Assembly: GCF_047675955.1 (NCBI RefSeq)
Contig: NW_027327435.1
Span: forward strand, 604,959 to 668,958
Reading direction: 5' to 3'
Length of the DNA stretch: 64,000 bases
DNA from: Chlorocebus sabaeus
Taxonomy: Eukaryota > Chordata > Mammalia > Primates > Cercopithecidae
This document shows positions 36,783 through 60,461 of the stretch, piece by piece (position 1 is the stretch's first letter; every line of letters starts with the position of its first letter). The position numbers and the translations under genes are program-made. The notes under the pieces were generated by a model. That model made no database searches. It worked only from the letters and a program-made list of their open reading frames with translations, and had not been told where the DNA came from.

Positions 36783-37799
36783 ATGGGGAAAAAGCAGGGC
36801 AGAAAAGCTGGAAGTTCAAAAAATAAGAGCGCATCTCCCCCGGCAAAGGAGCACAGCTCATCGCCAGCAACAGATCAAAGCTGGACGGAGAATGACTTTG
36901 ACGACATGAGAGAAGAAGGCTTCAGTCCATCAAATTTCTCAGAGCTAAAGGAGGAATTACGTACCCAGCGCAAAGAAACTAAAAATCTTGAAAAAAAAGT
37001 GGAAGAATTGATGGCTAGAGTCATTAATGCAGAGAAGCTCACAAACGAAATGAAAGACACGAAAACCATGGCACGAGAAATACGTGACAAATGCACAAGC
37101 TTCAGTAACCGACTCGATCAACTGGAAGAAAGAATGTCAGCGATGGAGGATCAAATGAATGAAATGAAGCGAGAAGAGAAACCAAAAGAAAAAAGAAGAA
37201 AAAGAAATGAACAAAGCCTGCAAGAAGTATGGGATTATGTAAAAAGACCAAATCTACGTCTGATTGGGGTGCCTGAAAGTGAGGGGGAAAATGGAACCAA
37301 GTTGGAAAACACTCTTCAGGATATCATCCAGGAGAACTTCCCCAACCTAGTAGGGCAGGCCAACATTCAAATCCAGGAAATACAGAGAACGCCACAAAGA
37401 TACTCCTCGAGAAGAGCAACTCCAAGACACATAATTGCCAGATTCACCAAAGTTGAAATGAAGGAAAAAATCTTAAGGGCAGCCAGAGAGAAAGGTCGGG
37501 TTACCCACAAAGGGAAGCCCATCAGACTAACAGCAGATCTCTCGGCAGAAACTCTTCAAGCCAGAAGAGAGTGGGGGCCAATATTCAACATTCTTAAAGA
37601 AAAGAATTTTAAACCCAGAATTTTATATCCAGCCAAACTAAGTTTCATAAGTGAAGGAGAAATAAAATCCTTTACAGATAAGCAAATGCTTAGAGATTTT
37701 GTCACCACTAGGCCTGCCTTACAAGAGACCCTGAAGGAAGCACTAAACATGGAAAGGAACAACCGGTACCAGCCATTGCAAAAACATGCCAAACTGTAA
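36783..37799 (+). CDS. ORF1: L1 ORF1p, copy 5
   Basis: Intact 338-codon ORF1. His24 (transition at 36853) is shared with copy 4. The terminal Leu338 and the linked ACAGTC in the spacer are shared with copy 3. All domains are open, and the Arg261-Arg262 pair is present. The combination of variants suggests exchange between neighbouring units within about 1 kb. Confidence 0.93.
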   Translation: MGKKQGRKAGSSKNKSASPPAKEHSSSPATDQSWTENDFDDMREEGFSPSNFSELKEELRTQRKETKNLEKKVEELMARVINAEKLTNEMKDTKTMAREIRDKCTSFSNRLDQLEERMSAMEDQMNEMKREEKPKEKRRKRNEQSLQEVWDYVKRPNLRLIGVPESEGENGTKLENTLQDIIQENFPNLVGQANIQIQEIQRTPQRYSSRRATPRHIIARFTKVEMKEKILRAAREKGRVTHKGKPIRLTADLSAETLQARREWGPIFNILKEKNFKPRILYPAKLSFISEGEIKSFTDKQMLRDFVTTRPALQETLKEALNMERNNRYQPLQKHAKL

Positions 37800-37862
37800 A
37801 GACAGTCAAGGCTAGGAAGAAACTGCATCAACTAATGAGCAAAATAACCAGTTAATATCATA

Positions 37863-41691
<3,829 letters not shown>

Positions 41692-41909
41692 ACAATGAGA
41701 TCACTTGGACTCGGGAAGGGGAACATCACACACCGGGGCCTATCATGGGGAGGGGGGAGCGGGAAGGGATTGCATTGGGAGTTATACCTGATGTAAATGA
41801 CGAGTTGATGGGTGCAGCACACCAACATGGCACAAGAATACATATGTAGCAAACCTGCACGTTGTGCACATGTACCCTACAACTTGAAGTTTAATAATGA
41901 TAAATAAAT

Positions 41910-41944
<35 letters not shown>
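41692..41944 (+). other. L1 3' UTR and tail, copy 5
   Basis: The 220-bp 3' UTR has a G-rich tract at 41747-41768. The pure AAAT run at 41912-41944 is 33 bp. Confidence 0.9.
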
Positions 41945-41945
<1 letters not shown>

Positions 41946-41961
41946 AGAAGCCTTTCACGAA
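41945..41961 (+). repeat. 3' target-site duplication of L1 copy 5 (one mismatch)
   Basis: The 17-mer carries the CGCG-to-CACG change. Confidence 0.93.
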
Positions 41962-43856
41962 GACTCATCTTGTGGAATTTGCAAAGTGATATTTGGAAGC
42001 CCATAAAGGGCCATGGTGAAAAAGGAAATATCTTCAGTGAAAAACTGGAAAGAAGCTTTCTGAGAGACTGCTTTGTATTCTCTTAATTCATCTCACACAA
42101 TTACCGCTTTCCCCTCAAGAATCCTTTCGCTAAGACTGCTCTTGTGGAATTTGCAGAGTGATATTTGGAAGCCCATAGAGGACTATGGTGAAAAAGGAAA
42201 TATCTTCAGTTACAAACTGGAAAGAAGCTTTCTGACAAACTGCTTTGTGTTCTGTTAATTCATCTCACAGAGTTACAGCTTTCCCCTCAAGAAGTCTTTC
42301 TCTGAGACTGTTCTTGTGGAAACTGCAAAGTGATGTTTGGAAGCTCAAAGGGGCTATGGTGAAAAAGGAAATACACTAAGATAAAAACCGAAAAGAAACT
42401 TTCTGAAAAACTGCTTAGTGTTCTGTTAGTTCATCTCACAGTGTTACAGCTTTCCCCTCAGGAAGCCGTTCACTAAGACTGTTCTTGTGAAATTTGGAAA
42501 GTAATATTAGGAAGCCCATAGAGGGCAATGGTGAAAAAGAAAATATCTTCCATGAAAAACTGTAAAGAATCTTTCTGAGAAACTGACTTGTGTTCTGTTA
42601 ATTCATGTCACAGAGTTACAGCTTTCCACTTAAGAAGCCTTTCCCTAAGACTGTTCTTGTGGAATTTGCAAAGTGATATTTGGAAGCCCATAGATGGCTA
42701 TGGTGAAAGAGAAAATATCTTCCTTAAGAAACTGGAAAGAAGCTTTCTGAGAGACAGCTTTGTGTTCCATTAATTAATCTCACAGTGTTACAGCTTTCCC
42801 CTCAAGAAGCCTTTCACTAAGACTGTTCTTGTGGAATTTGCAACGTGACATTTGGAAGCCCATAAAGGGCCATGGTGAAAAAGGAAATATCTTCAGTTAA
42901 AAACTGGAAAGAAGCTTTCTGAGAGACTTCTGAGAAACTGCTTTGTGTTCTGTTAATTCATCTCACAGTGTTACAGCTTTCCCTCAGGAATCCTATAGTT
43001 AAAGCTGTTCTTGTAGAATTTGCAAAGCGATATTTGGAAGCCCATAGAGGGCTATGGTGAAAAAGTAAATATCCTAAAATAGAAACTGAAAAGAAACTTT
43101 CTGAGAAACTGCTTTGTGTTCTGTTAATTCATCTCACAGAGTTACAGCTTTCCCCTCAAGAAGCCTTTCGCTAAGACGGTTCTTGTGGAATTTGCAAAGT
43201 GATATTTGGAAGCCCATAGAGGGCTATGGTGAGAAAGGAAATATCCTAGGATAAAAACTGAAAATAAGCTTTCTGAGAAACTGCTTTGTGTTCTGTTAAT
43301 TCAACTACCAGAGTTACCGTTTCCCCTCAAGTAGCCTTTCTCAAGAAGCCTTTCGCTAAGACTGTTCTTGTGGAATTTGCAAAGTGATATTTGGAAGCCC
43401 ATAGAGGGCTACGGTGAAAAAGGAAATATCTTCCGTTAAAAACTGGAAAGAATCTTTCTGAGAAACTGCTTTGTGTTCTGTTAATTCATCTCACAGAGTT
43501 ACAGCTTTCCCGCAAGGAACCGTTCACTGAGGCTGTTGTTGTGGAATTTGCAATGTGATATTTGGAAGCCCATTGAGGGCTATGTTGAAAAAGGAAATAT
43601 GCTAAGATAAAAACTGAAAAGAAGGTATCTGAGAAACTGCTATGTGTTCTGTTAATGACCTCACAGAGTTACAGCTTTCCCTTCAAGAAGACTTTCGCTA
43701 AGTCTGTTCTTGTGGAATTTACAAAGGGATATTGGGAAGCCCGTAGAGGGCTATGGTGAAAAAGGAAATATCTCCGGTAAAAAACTGGAAAGAAGCTTTC
43801 CGAGAAACGGCTTTGTGTTCTGTTAATTCATCTCACAGAGTTACAGCTTTCCCCTG

Positions 43857-43873
43857 AAGAAGCCTTTCGCGAA
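43857..43873 (+). repeat. 5' target-site duplication of L1 copy 6
   Basis: Identical 17-mer. Its partner is at 50147-50163. Confidence 0.94.
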
Positions 43874-44053
43874 TGGCCGAATAGGAACAGCTCCAGTCTC
43901 CAACTCCCAGCGCGAGCGACACAGAAGACCGGTGATTTCTGCATTTTCAACTGAGGAGGGGCGGAGCAAGATGGCCAAATAGGAACAGCTCCAGTCTCCA
44001 ACTCCCAGCGCGAGCGACACAGAAGACCGGTGATTTCTGCATTTTCAACTGAG
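43873..44053 (+). repeat. Duplicated L1 5' end, copy 6
   Basis: 83-bp segments at 43873-43955 and 43971-44053, in the same arrangement as in the other copies. Confidence 0.93.
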
Positions 44054-44984
44054 GTACTGGGTTCATCTCACTGGGGAGTGCCAGACGATCGGTGCTGGTC
44101 AGCTGCTGCAGCCTGACCAGCGAGAGCTGAAGCAGGGCGAGGCATTGCCTCACCTGGAAAGCGCAAGGGGGAAGGGAATCCCTTTTCCTAGCCAGGGGAA
44201 CTGAGACACACAACACCTGGAAAATCGGGTAACTCCCACCCCAATACTGTGCTTTAAGCAAACAGGCACACCAGGAGATCGTATCCCACACCTGGCCGGG
44301 AGGGTCCCACACCCACGGAGCCTCCCTCATTGCTAGCACAGCAGTCTGTGATCTACCGGCAAGGCAGCAGCGAGGCTGGGGGAGGGGCGCCCGCCATTGC
44401 TGAGGCTTAAGTAGGTAAACAAAGCTGCTGGGAAGCTCGAACTGGGTGGAGCTCACAGCAGCTCAAGGAAACCTGCCTGTCTCTGTAGACTCCACCTCTG
44501 GGGACAGGGCACAATAAACAATAACAAACGCAGCAGCTCTGCAGACGCAAACGACTCTGTCTGACAGCTTTGAAGAGAGCAGTGGATCTCCCAACACGGA
44601 GGTTGAGATCTGAGAAGGGACAGACTCCCTGCTCAAGTGGGTCCCTGACCCCTGAGTAGCCTAACTGGGAGACATCCCCCACTAGGGGCAGTCTGACACC
44701 CCACACCTCACAGGGTGGAGTACACCCCTGAGAGGAAGCTTTCAAAGCAAGAATCAGGCAGGTACACTCGCTGTTCAGAAATATTCTATCTTCTGCAGCC
44801 TCTGCTGCTGATACCCAGGCAAACAGGGTCTGGAGTGGACCTCAAGCAATCTCCTACAGCTACAACCTACAGCTGAGGATCCTGACTGTTAGAACGAAAG
44901 CTATCAAAAAGGAAGGACACCTACACCAAAACCCCATCAGTACATCACCATCATCAAAGACCAGAGGCAGATAAAACCACAAAG
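43874..44984 (+). promoter_or_regulatory. L1 5' UTR with internal promoter, copy 6
   Basis: This 1111-bp leader has the YY1-type motif at 43968-43976. It reads GATCGTATCC around 44281, where copies 1-5 read GATCATATCC; copies 7 and 8 share this. Confidence 0.85.
43947..44456 (-). other. Antisense ORF in L1 5' UTR, copy 6
   Basis: The 169-codon minus-strand frame is open. It has Thr for Met near residue 59, the consequence of the variant at 44281. Confidence 0.4.
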
Positions 44985-46001
44985 ATGGAGAAAAAGCAGG
45001 GCAGAAAAGCTGGAAGTTCAAAAAATAAGAGCGCATCTCCCCCGGCAAAGAAGCGCAGCTCATCGCCAGCAACAGATCAAAGCTGGACGGAGAATGACTT
45101 TGACGACATGAGAGAAGAAGGCTTCAGTCCATCAAATTTCTCAGAGCTAAAGGAGGAATTACGTACCCAGCGCAAAGAAACTAAAAATCTTGAAAAAAAA
45201 GTGGAAGAATTGATGGCTAGAGTCATTAATGCAGAGAAGCTCACAAACGAAATGAAAGACACGAAAACCATGGCACGAGAAATACGTGACAAATGCACAA
45301 GCTTCAGTAACCGACTCGATCAACTGGAAGAAAGAATGTCAGCGATGGAGGATCAAATGAATGAAATGAAGCGAGAAGAGAAACCAAAAGAAAAAAGAAG
45401 AAAAAGAAATGAACAAAGCCTGCAAGAAGTATGGGATTATGTAAAAAGACCAAATCTACGTCTGATTGGGGTGCCTGAAAGTGAGGGGGAAAATGGAACC
45501 AAGTTGGAAAACACTCTTCAGGATATCATCCAGGAGAACTTCCCCAACCTAGTAGGGCAGGCCAACATTCAAATCCAGGAAATACAGAGAACGCCACAAA
45601 GATACTCCTCGAGAAGAGCAACTCCAAGACACATAATTGCCAGATTCACCAAAGTTGAAATGAAGGAAAAAATCTTAAGGGCAGCCAGAGAGAAAGGTCG
45701 GGTTACCCACAAAGGGAAGCCCATCAGACTAACAGCAGATCTCTCGGCAGAAACTCTTCAAGCCAGAAGAGAGTGGGGGCCAATATTCAACATTCTTAAA
45801 GAAAAGAATTTTAAACCCAGAATTTTATATCCAGCCAAACTAAGTTTCATAAGTGAAGGAGAAATAAAATCCTTTACAGATAAGCAAATGCTTAGAGATT
45901 TTGTCACCACTAGGCCTGCCTTACAAGAGACCCTGAAGGAAGCACTAAACATGGAAAGGAACAACCGGTACCAGCCATTGCAAAAACATGCCAAAATGTA
46001 A
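44985..46001 (+). CDS. ORF1: L1 ORF1p, copy 6
   Basis: Intact 338-codon ORF1 with two private substitutions in the basic N-terminal segment: Glu2 for Gly and Lys23 for Glu. Both lie outside the folded domains and probably have little effect. Coiled coil, RRM and C-terminal domain are open. Confidence 0.93.
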   Translation: MEKKQGRKAGSSKNKSASPPAKKRSSSPATDQSWTENDFDDMREEGFSPSNFSELKEELRTQRKETKNLEKKVEELMARVINAEKLTNEMKDTKTMAREIRDKCTSFSNRLDQLEERMSAMEDQMNEMKREEKPKEKRRKRNEQSLQEVWDYVKRPNLRLIGVPESEGENGTKLENTLQDIIQENFPNLVGQANIQIQEIQRTPQRYSSRRATPRHIIARFTKVEMKEKILRAAREKGRVTHKGKPIRLTADLSAETLQARREWGPIFNILKEKNFKPRILYPAKLSFISEGEIKSFTDKQMLRDFVTTRPALQETLKEALNMERNNRYQPLQKHAKM

Positions 46002-46064
46002 AGACAATCAAGGCTAGGAAGAAACTGCATCAACTAATGAGCAAAATAACCAGTTAATATCATA

Positions 46065-49893
<3,829 letters not shown>

Positions 49894-50146
49894 ACAATGA
49901 GATCACTTGGACTCGGGAAGGGGAACATCACACACCGGGGCCTATCATGGGGAGGGGGGAGCGGGAAGGGATTGCATTGGGAGTTATACCTGATGTAAAT
50001 GACGAGTTGATGGGTGCAGCACACCAACATGGCACAAGAATACATATGTAGCAAACCTGCACGTTGTGCACATGTACCCTACAACTTGAAGTTTAATAAT
50101 GATAAATAAATTTAAATAAATAAATAAATAAAGAAAGAAAGAAAGA
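49894..50146 (+). other. L1 3' UTR and mixed tail, copy 6
   Basis: The 220-bp 3' UTR has a G-rich tract at 49949-49970. The 33-bp AAAT-then-AAAG tail is at 50114-50146. Confidence 0.9.
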
Positions 50147-50163
50147 AAGAAGCCTTTCACGAA
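50147..50163 (+). repeat. 3' target-site duplication of L1 copy 6 (one mismatch)
   Basis: The 17-mer carries the CGCG-to-CACG change. Confidence 0.93.
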
Positions 50164-52058
50164 GACTCATCTTGTGGAATTTGCAAAGTGATATTTGGAA
50201 GCCCATAAAGGGCCATGGTGAAAAAGGAAATATCTTCAGTGAAAAACTGGAAAGAAGCTTTCTGAGAGACTGCTTTGTATTCTCTTAATTCATCTCACAC
50301 AATTACCGCTTTCCCCTCAAGAATCCTTTCGCTAAGACTGCTCTTGTGGAATTTGCAGAGTGATATTTGGAAGCCCATAGAGGACTATGGTGAAAAAGGA
50401 AATATCTTCAGTTACAAACTGGAAAGAAGCTTTCTGACAAACTGCTTTGTGTTCTGTTAATTCATCTCACAGAGTTACAGCTTTCCCCTCAAGAAGTCTT
50501 TCTCTGAGACTGTTCTTGTGGAAACTGCAAAGTGATGTTTGGAAGCTCAAAGGGGCTATGGTGAAAAAGGAAATACACTAAGATAAAAACCGAAAAGAAA
50601 CTTTCTGAAAAACTGCTTAGTGTTCTGTTAGTTCATCTCACAGTGTTACAGCTTTCCCCTCAGGAAGCCGTTCACTAAGACTGTTCTTGTGAAATTTGGA
50701 AAGTAATATTAGGAAGCCCATAGAGGGCAATGGTGAAAAAGAAAATATCTTCCATGAAAAACTGTAAAGAATCTTTCTGAGAAACTGACTTGTGTTCTGT
50801 TAATTCATGTCACAGAGTTACAGCTTTCCACTTAAGAAGCCTTTCCCTAAGACTGTTCTTGTGGAATTTGCAAAGTGATATTTGGAAGCCCATAGATGGC
50901 TATGGTGAAAGAGAAAATATCTTCCTTAAGAAACTGGAAAGAAGCTTTCTGAGAGACAGCTTTGTGTTCCATTAATTAATCTCACAGTGTTACAGCTTTC
51001 CCCTCAAGAAGCCTTTCACTAAGACTGTTCTTGTGGAATTTGCAACGTGACATTTGGAAGCCCATAAAGGGCCATGGTGAAAAAGGAAATATCTTCAGTT
51101 AAAAACTGGAAAGAAGCTTTCTGAGAGACTTCTGAGAAACTGCTTTGTGTTCTGTTAATTCATCTCACAGTGTTACAGCTTTCCCTCAGGAATCCTATAG
51201 TTAAAGCTGTTCTTGTAGAATTTGCAAAGCGATATTTGGAAGCCCATAGAGGGCTATGGTGAAAAAGTAAATATCCTAAAATAGAAACTGAAAAGAAACT
51301 TTCTGAGAAACTGCTTTGTGTTCTGTTAATTCATCTCACAGAGTTACAGCTTTCCCCTCAAGAAGCCTTTCGCTAAGACGGTTCTTGTGGAATTTGCAAA
51401 GTGATATTTGGAAGCCCATAGAGGGCTATGGTGAGAAAGGAAATATCCTAGGATAAAAACTGAAAATAAGCTTTCTGAGAAACTGCTTTGTGTTCTGTTA
51501 ATTCAACTACCAGAGTTACCGTTTCCCCTCAAGTAGCCTTTCTCAAGAAGCCTTTCGCTAAGACTGTTCTTGTGGAATTTGCAAAGTGATATTTGGAAGC
51601 CCATAGAGGGCTATGGTGAAAAAGGAAATATCTTCCGTTAAAAACTGGAAAGAATCTTTCTGAGAAACTGCTTTGTGTTCTGTTAATTCATCTCACAGAG
51701 TTACAGCTTTCCCGCAAGGAACCGTTCACTGAGGCTGTTGTTGTGGAATTTGCAATGTGATATTTGGAAGCCCATTGAGGGCTATGTTGAAAAAGGAAAT
51801 ATGCTAAGATAAAAACTGAAAAGAAGGTATCTGAGAAACTGCTATGTGTTCTGTTAATGACCTCACAGAGTTACAGCTTTCCCTTCAAGAAGACTTTCGC
51901 TAAGTCTGTTCTTGTGGAATTTACAAAGGGATATTGGGAAGCCCGTAGAGGGCTATGGTGAAAAAGGAAATATCTCCGGTAAAAAACTGGAAAGAAGCTT
52001 TCCGAGAAACGGCTTTGTGTTCTGTTAATTCATCTCACAGAGTTACAGCTTTCCCCTG

Positions 52059-52075
52059 AAGAAGCCTTTCGCGAA
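52059..52075 (+). repeat. 5' target-site duplication of L1 copy 7
   Basis: Identical 17-mer. Its partner at 58353-58369 is a perfect match. Confidence 0.95.
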
Positions 52076-52255
52076 TGGCCGAATAGGAACAGCTCCAGTC
52101 TCCAACTCCCAGCGCGAGCGACACAGAAGACCGGTGATTTCTGCATTTTCAACTGAGGAGGGGCGGAGCAAGATGGCCAAATAGGAACAGCTCCAGTCTC
52201 CAACTCCCAGCGCGAGCGACACAGAAGACCGGTGATTTCTGCATTTTCAACTGAG
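52075..52255 (+). repeat. Duplicated L1 5' end, copy 7
   Basis: 83-bp segments at 52075-52157 and 52173-52255, in the same arrangement as in the other copies. Confidence 0.93.
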
Positions 52256-53186
52256 GTACTGGGTTCATCTCACTGGGGAGTGCCAGACGATCGGTGCTGG
52301 TCAGCTGCTGCAGCCTGACCAGCGAGAGCTGAAGCAGGGCGAGGCATTGCCTCACCTGGAAAGCGCAAGGGGGAAGGGAATCCCTTTTCCTAGCCAGGGG
52401 AACTGAGACACACAACACCTGGAAAATCGGGTAACTCCCACCCCAATACTGTGCTTTAAGCAAACAGGCACACCAGGAGATCGTATCCCACACCTGGCCG
52501 GGAGGGTCCCACACCCACGGAGCCTCCCTCATTGCTAGCACAGCAGTCTGTGATCTACCGGCAAGGCAGCAGCGAGGCTGGGGGAGGGGCGCCCGCCATT
52601 GCTGAGGCTTAAGTAGGTAAACAAAGCTGCTGGGAAGCTCGAACTGGGTGGAGCTCACAGCAGCTCAAGGAAACCTGCCTGTCTCTGTAGACTCCACCTC
52701 TGGGGACAGGGCACAATAAACAATAACAAACGCAGCAGCTCTGCAGACGCAAACGACTCTGTCTGACAGCTTTGAAGAGAGCAGTGGATCTCCCAACACG
52801 GAGGTTGAGATCTGAGAAGGGACAGACTCCCTGCTCAAGTGGGTCCCTGACCCCTGAGTAGCCTAACTGGGAGACATCCCCCACTAGGGGCAGTCTGACA
52901 CCCCACACCTCACAGGGTGGAGTACACCCCTGAGAGGAAGCTTTCAAAGCAAGAATCAGGCAGGTACACTCGCTGTTCAGAAATATTCTATCTTCTGCAG
53001 CCTCTGCTGCTGATACCCAGGCAAACAGGGTCTGGAGTGGACCTCAAGCAATCTCCTACAGCTACAACCTACAGCTGAGGATCCTGACTGTTAGAACGAA
53101 AGCTATCAAAAAGGAAGGACACCTACACCAAAACCCCATCAGTACATCACCATCATCAAAGACCAGAGGCAGATAAAACCACAAAG
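52076..53186 (+). promoter_or_regulatory. L1 5' UTR with internal promoter, copy 7
   Basis: This 1111-bp leader has the YY1-type motif at 52170-52178. It shares the GATCGTATCC variant of copy 6. Confidence 0.85.
52149..52658 (-). other. Antisense ORF in L1 5' UTR, copy 7
   Basis: The 169-codon minus-strand frame is open and identical to that of copy 6. Confidence 0.4.
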
Positions 53187-54203
53187 ATGGGGAAAAAGCA
53201 GGGCAGAAAAGCTGGAAGTTCAAAAAATAAGAGCGCATCTCCCCCGGCAAAGGAGCGCAGCTCATCGCCAGCAACAGATCAAAGCTGGACGGAGAATGAC
53301 TTTGACGACATGAGAGAAGAAGGCTTCAGTCCATCAAATTTCTCAGAGCTAAAGGAGGAATTACGTACCCAGCGCAAAGAAACTAAAAATCTTGAAAAAA
53401 AAGTGGAAGAATTGATGGCTAGAGTCATTAATGCAGAGAAGCTCACAAACGAAATGAAAGACACGAAAACCATGGCACGAGAAATACGTGACAAATGCAC
53501 AAGCTTCAGTAACCGACTCGATCAACTGGAAGAAAGAATGTCAGCGATGGAGGATCAAATGAATGAAATGAAGCGAGAAGAGAAACCAAAAGAAAAAAGA
53601 AGAAAAAGAAATGAACAAAGCCTGCAAGAAGTATGGGATTATGTAAAAAGACCAAATCTACGTCTGATTGGGGTGCCTGAAAGTGAGGGGGAAAATGGAA
53701 CCAAGTTGGAAAACACTCTTCAGGATATCATCCAGGAGAACTTCCCCAACCTAGTAGGGCAGGCCAACATTCAAATCCAGGAAATACAGAGAACGCCACA
53801 AAGATACTCCTCGAGAAGAGCAACTCCAAGACACATAATTGCCAGATTCACCAAAGTTGAAATGAAGGAAAAAATCTTAAGGGCAGCCAGAGAGAAAGGT
53901 CGGGTTACCCACAAAGGGAAGCCCATCAGACTAACAGCAGATCTCTCGGCAGAAACTCTTCAAGCCAGAAGAGAGTGGGGGCCAATATTCAACATTCTTA
54001 AAGAAAAGAATTTTAAACCCAGAATTTTATATCCAGCCAAACTAAGTTTCATAAGTGAAGGAGAAATAAAATCCTTTACAGATAAGCAAATGCTTAGAGA
54101 TTTTGTCACCACTAGGCCTGCCTTACAAGAGACCCTGAAGGAAGCACTAAACATGGAAAGGAACAACCGGTACCAGCCATTGCAAAAACATGCCAAAATG
54201 TAA
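53187..54203 (+). CDS. ORF1: L1 ORF1p, copy 7
   Basis: Intact 338-codon ORF1 matching the array consensus at all the variable residues I tracked: Gly2, Glu23, Arg24, Lys72, Arg98, Gln179 and Met338. It is a good representative of the ancestral ORF1 of this array. Confidence 0.93.
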   Translation: MGKKQGRKAGSSKNKSASPPAKERSSSPATDQSWTENDFDDMREEGFSPSNFSELKEELRTQRKETKNLEKKVEELMARVINAEKLTNEMKDTKTMAREIRDKCTSFSNRLDQLEERMSAMEDQMNEMKREEKPKEKRRKRNEQSLQEVWDYVKRPNLRLIGVPESEGENGTKLENTLQDIIQENFPNLVGQANIQIQEIQRTPQRYSSRRATPRHIIARFTKVEMKEKILRAAREKGRVTHKGKPIRLTADLSAETLQARREWGPIFNILKEKNFKPRILYPAKLSFISEGEIKSFTDKQMLRDFVTTRPALQETLKEALNMERNNRYQPLQKHAKM

Positions 54204-54266
54204 AGACAATCAAGGCTAGGAAGAAACTGCATCAACTAATGAGCAAAATAACCAGTTAATATCATA

Positions 54267-58095
<3,829 letters not shown>

Positions 58096-58313
58096 ACAAT
58101 GAGATCACTTGGACTCGGGAAGGGGAACATCACACACCGGGGCCTATCATGGGGAGGGGGGAGCGGGAAGGGATTGCATTGGGAGTTATACCTGATGTAA
58201 ATGACGAGTTGATGGGTGCAGCACACCAACATGGCACAAGAATACATATGTAGCAAACCTGCACGTTGTGCACATGTACCCTACAACTTGAAGTTTAATA
58301 ATGATAAATAAAT

Positions 58314-58352
<39 letters not shown>
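58096..58352 (+). other. L1 3' UTR and tail, copy 7
   Basis: The 220-bp 3' UTR has a G-rich tract at 58151-58172. The pure AAAT run at 58316-58352 is 37 bp. Confidence 0.9.
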
Positions 58353-58353
<1 letters not shown>

Positions 58354-58369
58354 AGAAGCCTTTCGCGAA
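58353..58369 (+). repeat. 3' target-site duplication of L1 copy 7
   Basis: The CGCG state is retained, as in copies 0 and 1. Confidence 0.95.
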
Positions 58370-60264
58370 GACTCATCTTGTGGAATTTGCAAAGTGATAT
58401 TTGGAAGCCCATAAAGGGCCATGGTGAAAAAGGAAATATCTTCAGTGAAAAACTGGAAAGAAGCTTTCTGAGAGACTGCTTTGTATTCTCTTAATTCATC
58501 TCACACAATTACCGCTTTCCCCTCAAGAATCCTTTCGCTAAGACTGCTCTTGTGGAATTTGCAGAGTGATATTTGGAAGCCCATAGAGGACTATGGTGAA
58601 AAAGGAAATATCTTCAGTTACAAACTGGAAAGAAGCTTTCTGACAAACTGCTTTGTGTTCTGTTAATTCATCTCACAGAGTTACAGCTTTCCCCTCAAGA
58701 AGTCTTTCTCTGAGACTGTTCTTGTGGAAACTGCAAAGTGATGTTTGGAAGCTCAAAGGGGCTATGGTGAAAAAGGAAATACACTAAGATAAAAACCGAA
58801 AAGAAACTTTCTGAAAAACTGCTTAGTGTTCTGTTAGTTCATCTCACAGTGTTACAGCTTTCCCCTCAGGAAGCCGTTCACTAAGACTGTTCTTGTGAAA
58901 TTTGGAAAGTAATATTAGGAAGCCCATAGAGGGCAATGGTGAAAAAGAAAATATCTTCCATGAAAAACTGTAAAGAATCTTTCTGAGAAACTGACTTGTG
59001 TTCTGTTAATTCATGTCACAGAGTTACAGCTTTCCACTTAAGAAGCCTTTCCCTAAGACTGTTCTTGTGGAATTTGCAAAGTGATATTTGGAAGCCCATA
59101 GATGGCTATGGTGAAAGAGAAAATATCTTCCTTAAGAAACTGGAAAGAAGCTTTCTGAGAGACAGCTTTGTGTTCCATTAATTAATCTCACAGTGTTACA
59201 GCTTTCCCCTCAAGAAGCCTTTCACTAAGACTGTTCTTGTGGAATTTGCAACGTGACATTTGGAAGCCCATAAAGGGCCATGGTGAAAAAGGAAATATCT
59301 TCAGTTAAAAACTGGAAAGAAGCTTTCTGAGAGACTTCTGAGAAACTGCTTTGTGTTCTGTTAATTCATCTCACAGTGTTACAGCTTTCCCTCAGGAATC
59401 CTATAGTTAAAGCTGTTCTTGTAGAATTTGCAAAGCGATATTTGGAAGCCCATAGAGGGCTATGGTGAAAAAGTAAATATCCTAAAATAGAAACTGAAAA
59501 GAAACTTTCTGAGAAACTGCTTTGTGTTCTGTTAATTCATCTCACAGAGTTACAGCTTTCCCCTCAAGAAGCCTTTCGCTAAGACGGTTCTTGTGGAATT
59601 TGCAAAGTGATATTTGGAAGCCCATAGAGGGCTATGGTGAGAAAGGAAATATCCTAGGATAAAAACTGAAAATAAGCTTTCTGAGAAACTGCTTTGTGTT
59701 CTGTTAATTCAACTACCAGAGTTACCGTTTCCCCTCAAGTAGCCTTTCTCAAGAAGCCTTTCGCTAAGACTGTTCTTGTGGAATTTGCAAAGTGATATTT
59801 GGAAGCCCATAGAGGGCTATGGTGAAAAAGGAAATATCTTCCGTTAAAAACTGGAAAGAATCTTTCTGAGAAACTGCTTTGTGTTCTGTTAATTCATCTC
59901 ACAGAGTTACAGCTTTCCCGCAAGGAACCGTTCACTGAGGCTGTTGTTGTGGAATTTGCAATGTGATATTTGGAAGCCCATTGAGGGCTATGTTGAAAAA
60001 GGAAATATGCTAAGATAAAAACTGAAAAGAAGGTATCTGAGAAACTGCTATGTGTTCTGTTAATGACCTCACAGAGTTACAGCTTTCCCTTCAAGAAGAC
60101 TTTCGCTAAGTCTGTTCTTGTGGAATTTACAAAGGGATATTGGGAAGCCCGTAGAGGGCTATGGTGAAAAAGGAAATATCTCCGGTAAAAAACTGGAAAG
60201 AAGCTTTCCGAGAAACGGCTTTGTGTTCTGTTAATTCATCTCACAGAGTTACAGCTTTCCCCTG

Positions 60265-60281
60265 AAGAAGCCTTTCGCGAA
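60265..60281 (+). repeat. 5' target-site duplication of L1 copy 8
   Basis: Identical 17-mer. The partner lies beyond the window. Confidence 0.93.
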
Positions 60282-60461
60282 TGGCCGAATAGGAACAGCT
60301 CCAGTCTCCAACTCCCAGCGCGAGCGACACAGAAGACCGGTGATTTCTGCATTTTCAACTGAGGAGGGGCGGAGCAAGATGGCCAAATAGGAACAGCTCC
60401 AGTCTCCAACTCCCAGCGCGAGCGACACAGAAGACCGGTGATTTCTGCATTTTCAACTGAG
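60281..60461 (+). repeat. Duplicated L1 5' end, copy 8
   Basis: 83-bp segments at 60281-60363 and 60379-60461, in the same arrangement as in the other copies. Confidence 0.93.

Larger units (their letters stand above)
41945..43873. repeat. Alpha-satellite 11-mer, block F
   Basis: 1929 bp with eleven monomers of standard structure. It has CTACGGTG in the ninth monomer, like blocks A-E and unlike G and H. Confidence 0.95.
50147..52075. repeat. Alpha-satellite 11-mer, block G
   Basis: 1929 bp with eleven monomers. At 51614 it reads CTATGGTG where blocks A-F read CTACGGTG, a CpG-type difference shared with block H. Confidence 0.95.
58353..60281. repeat. Alpha-satellite 11-mer, block H
   Basis: 1929 bp with eleven monomers. 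It shares CTATGGTG (T at 59820) with block G. Confidence 0.95.
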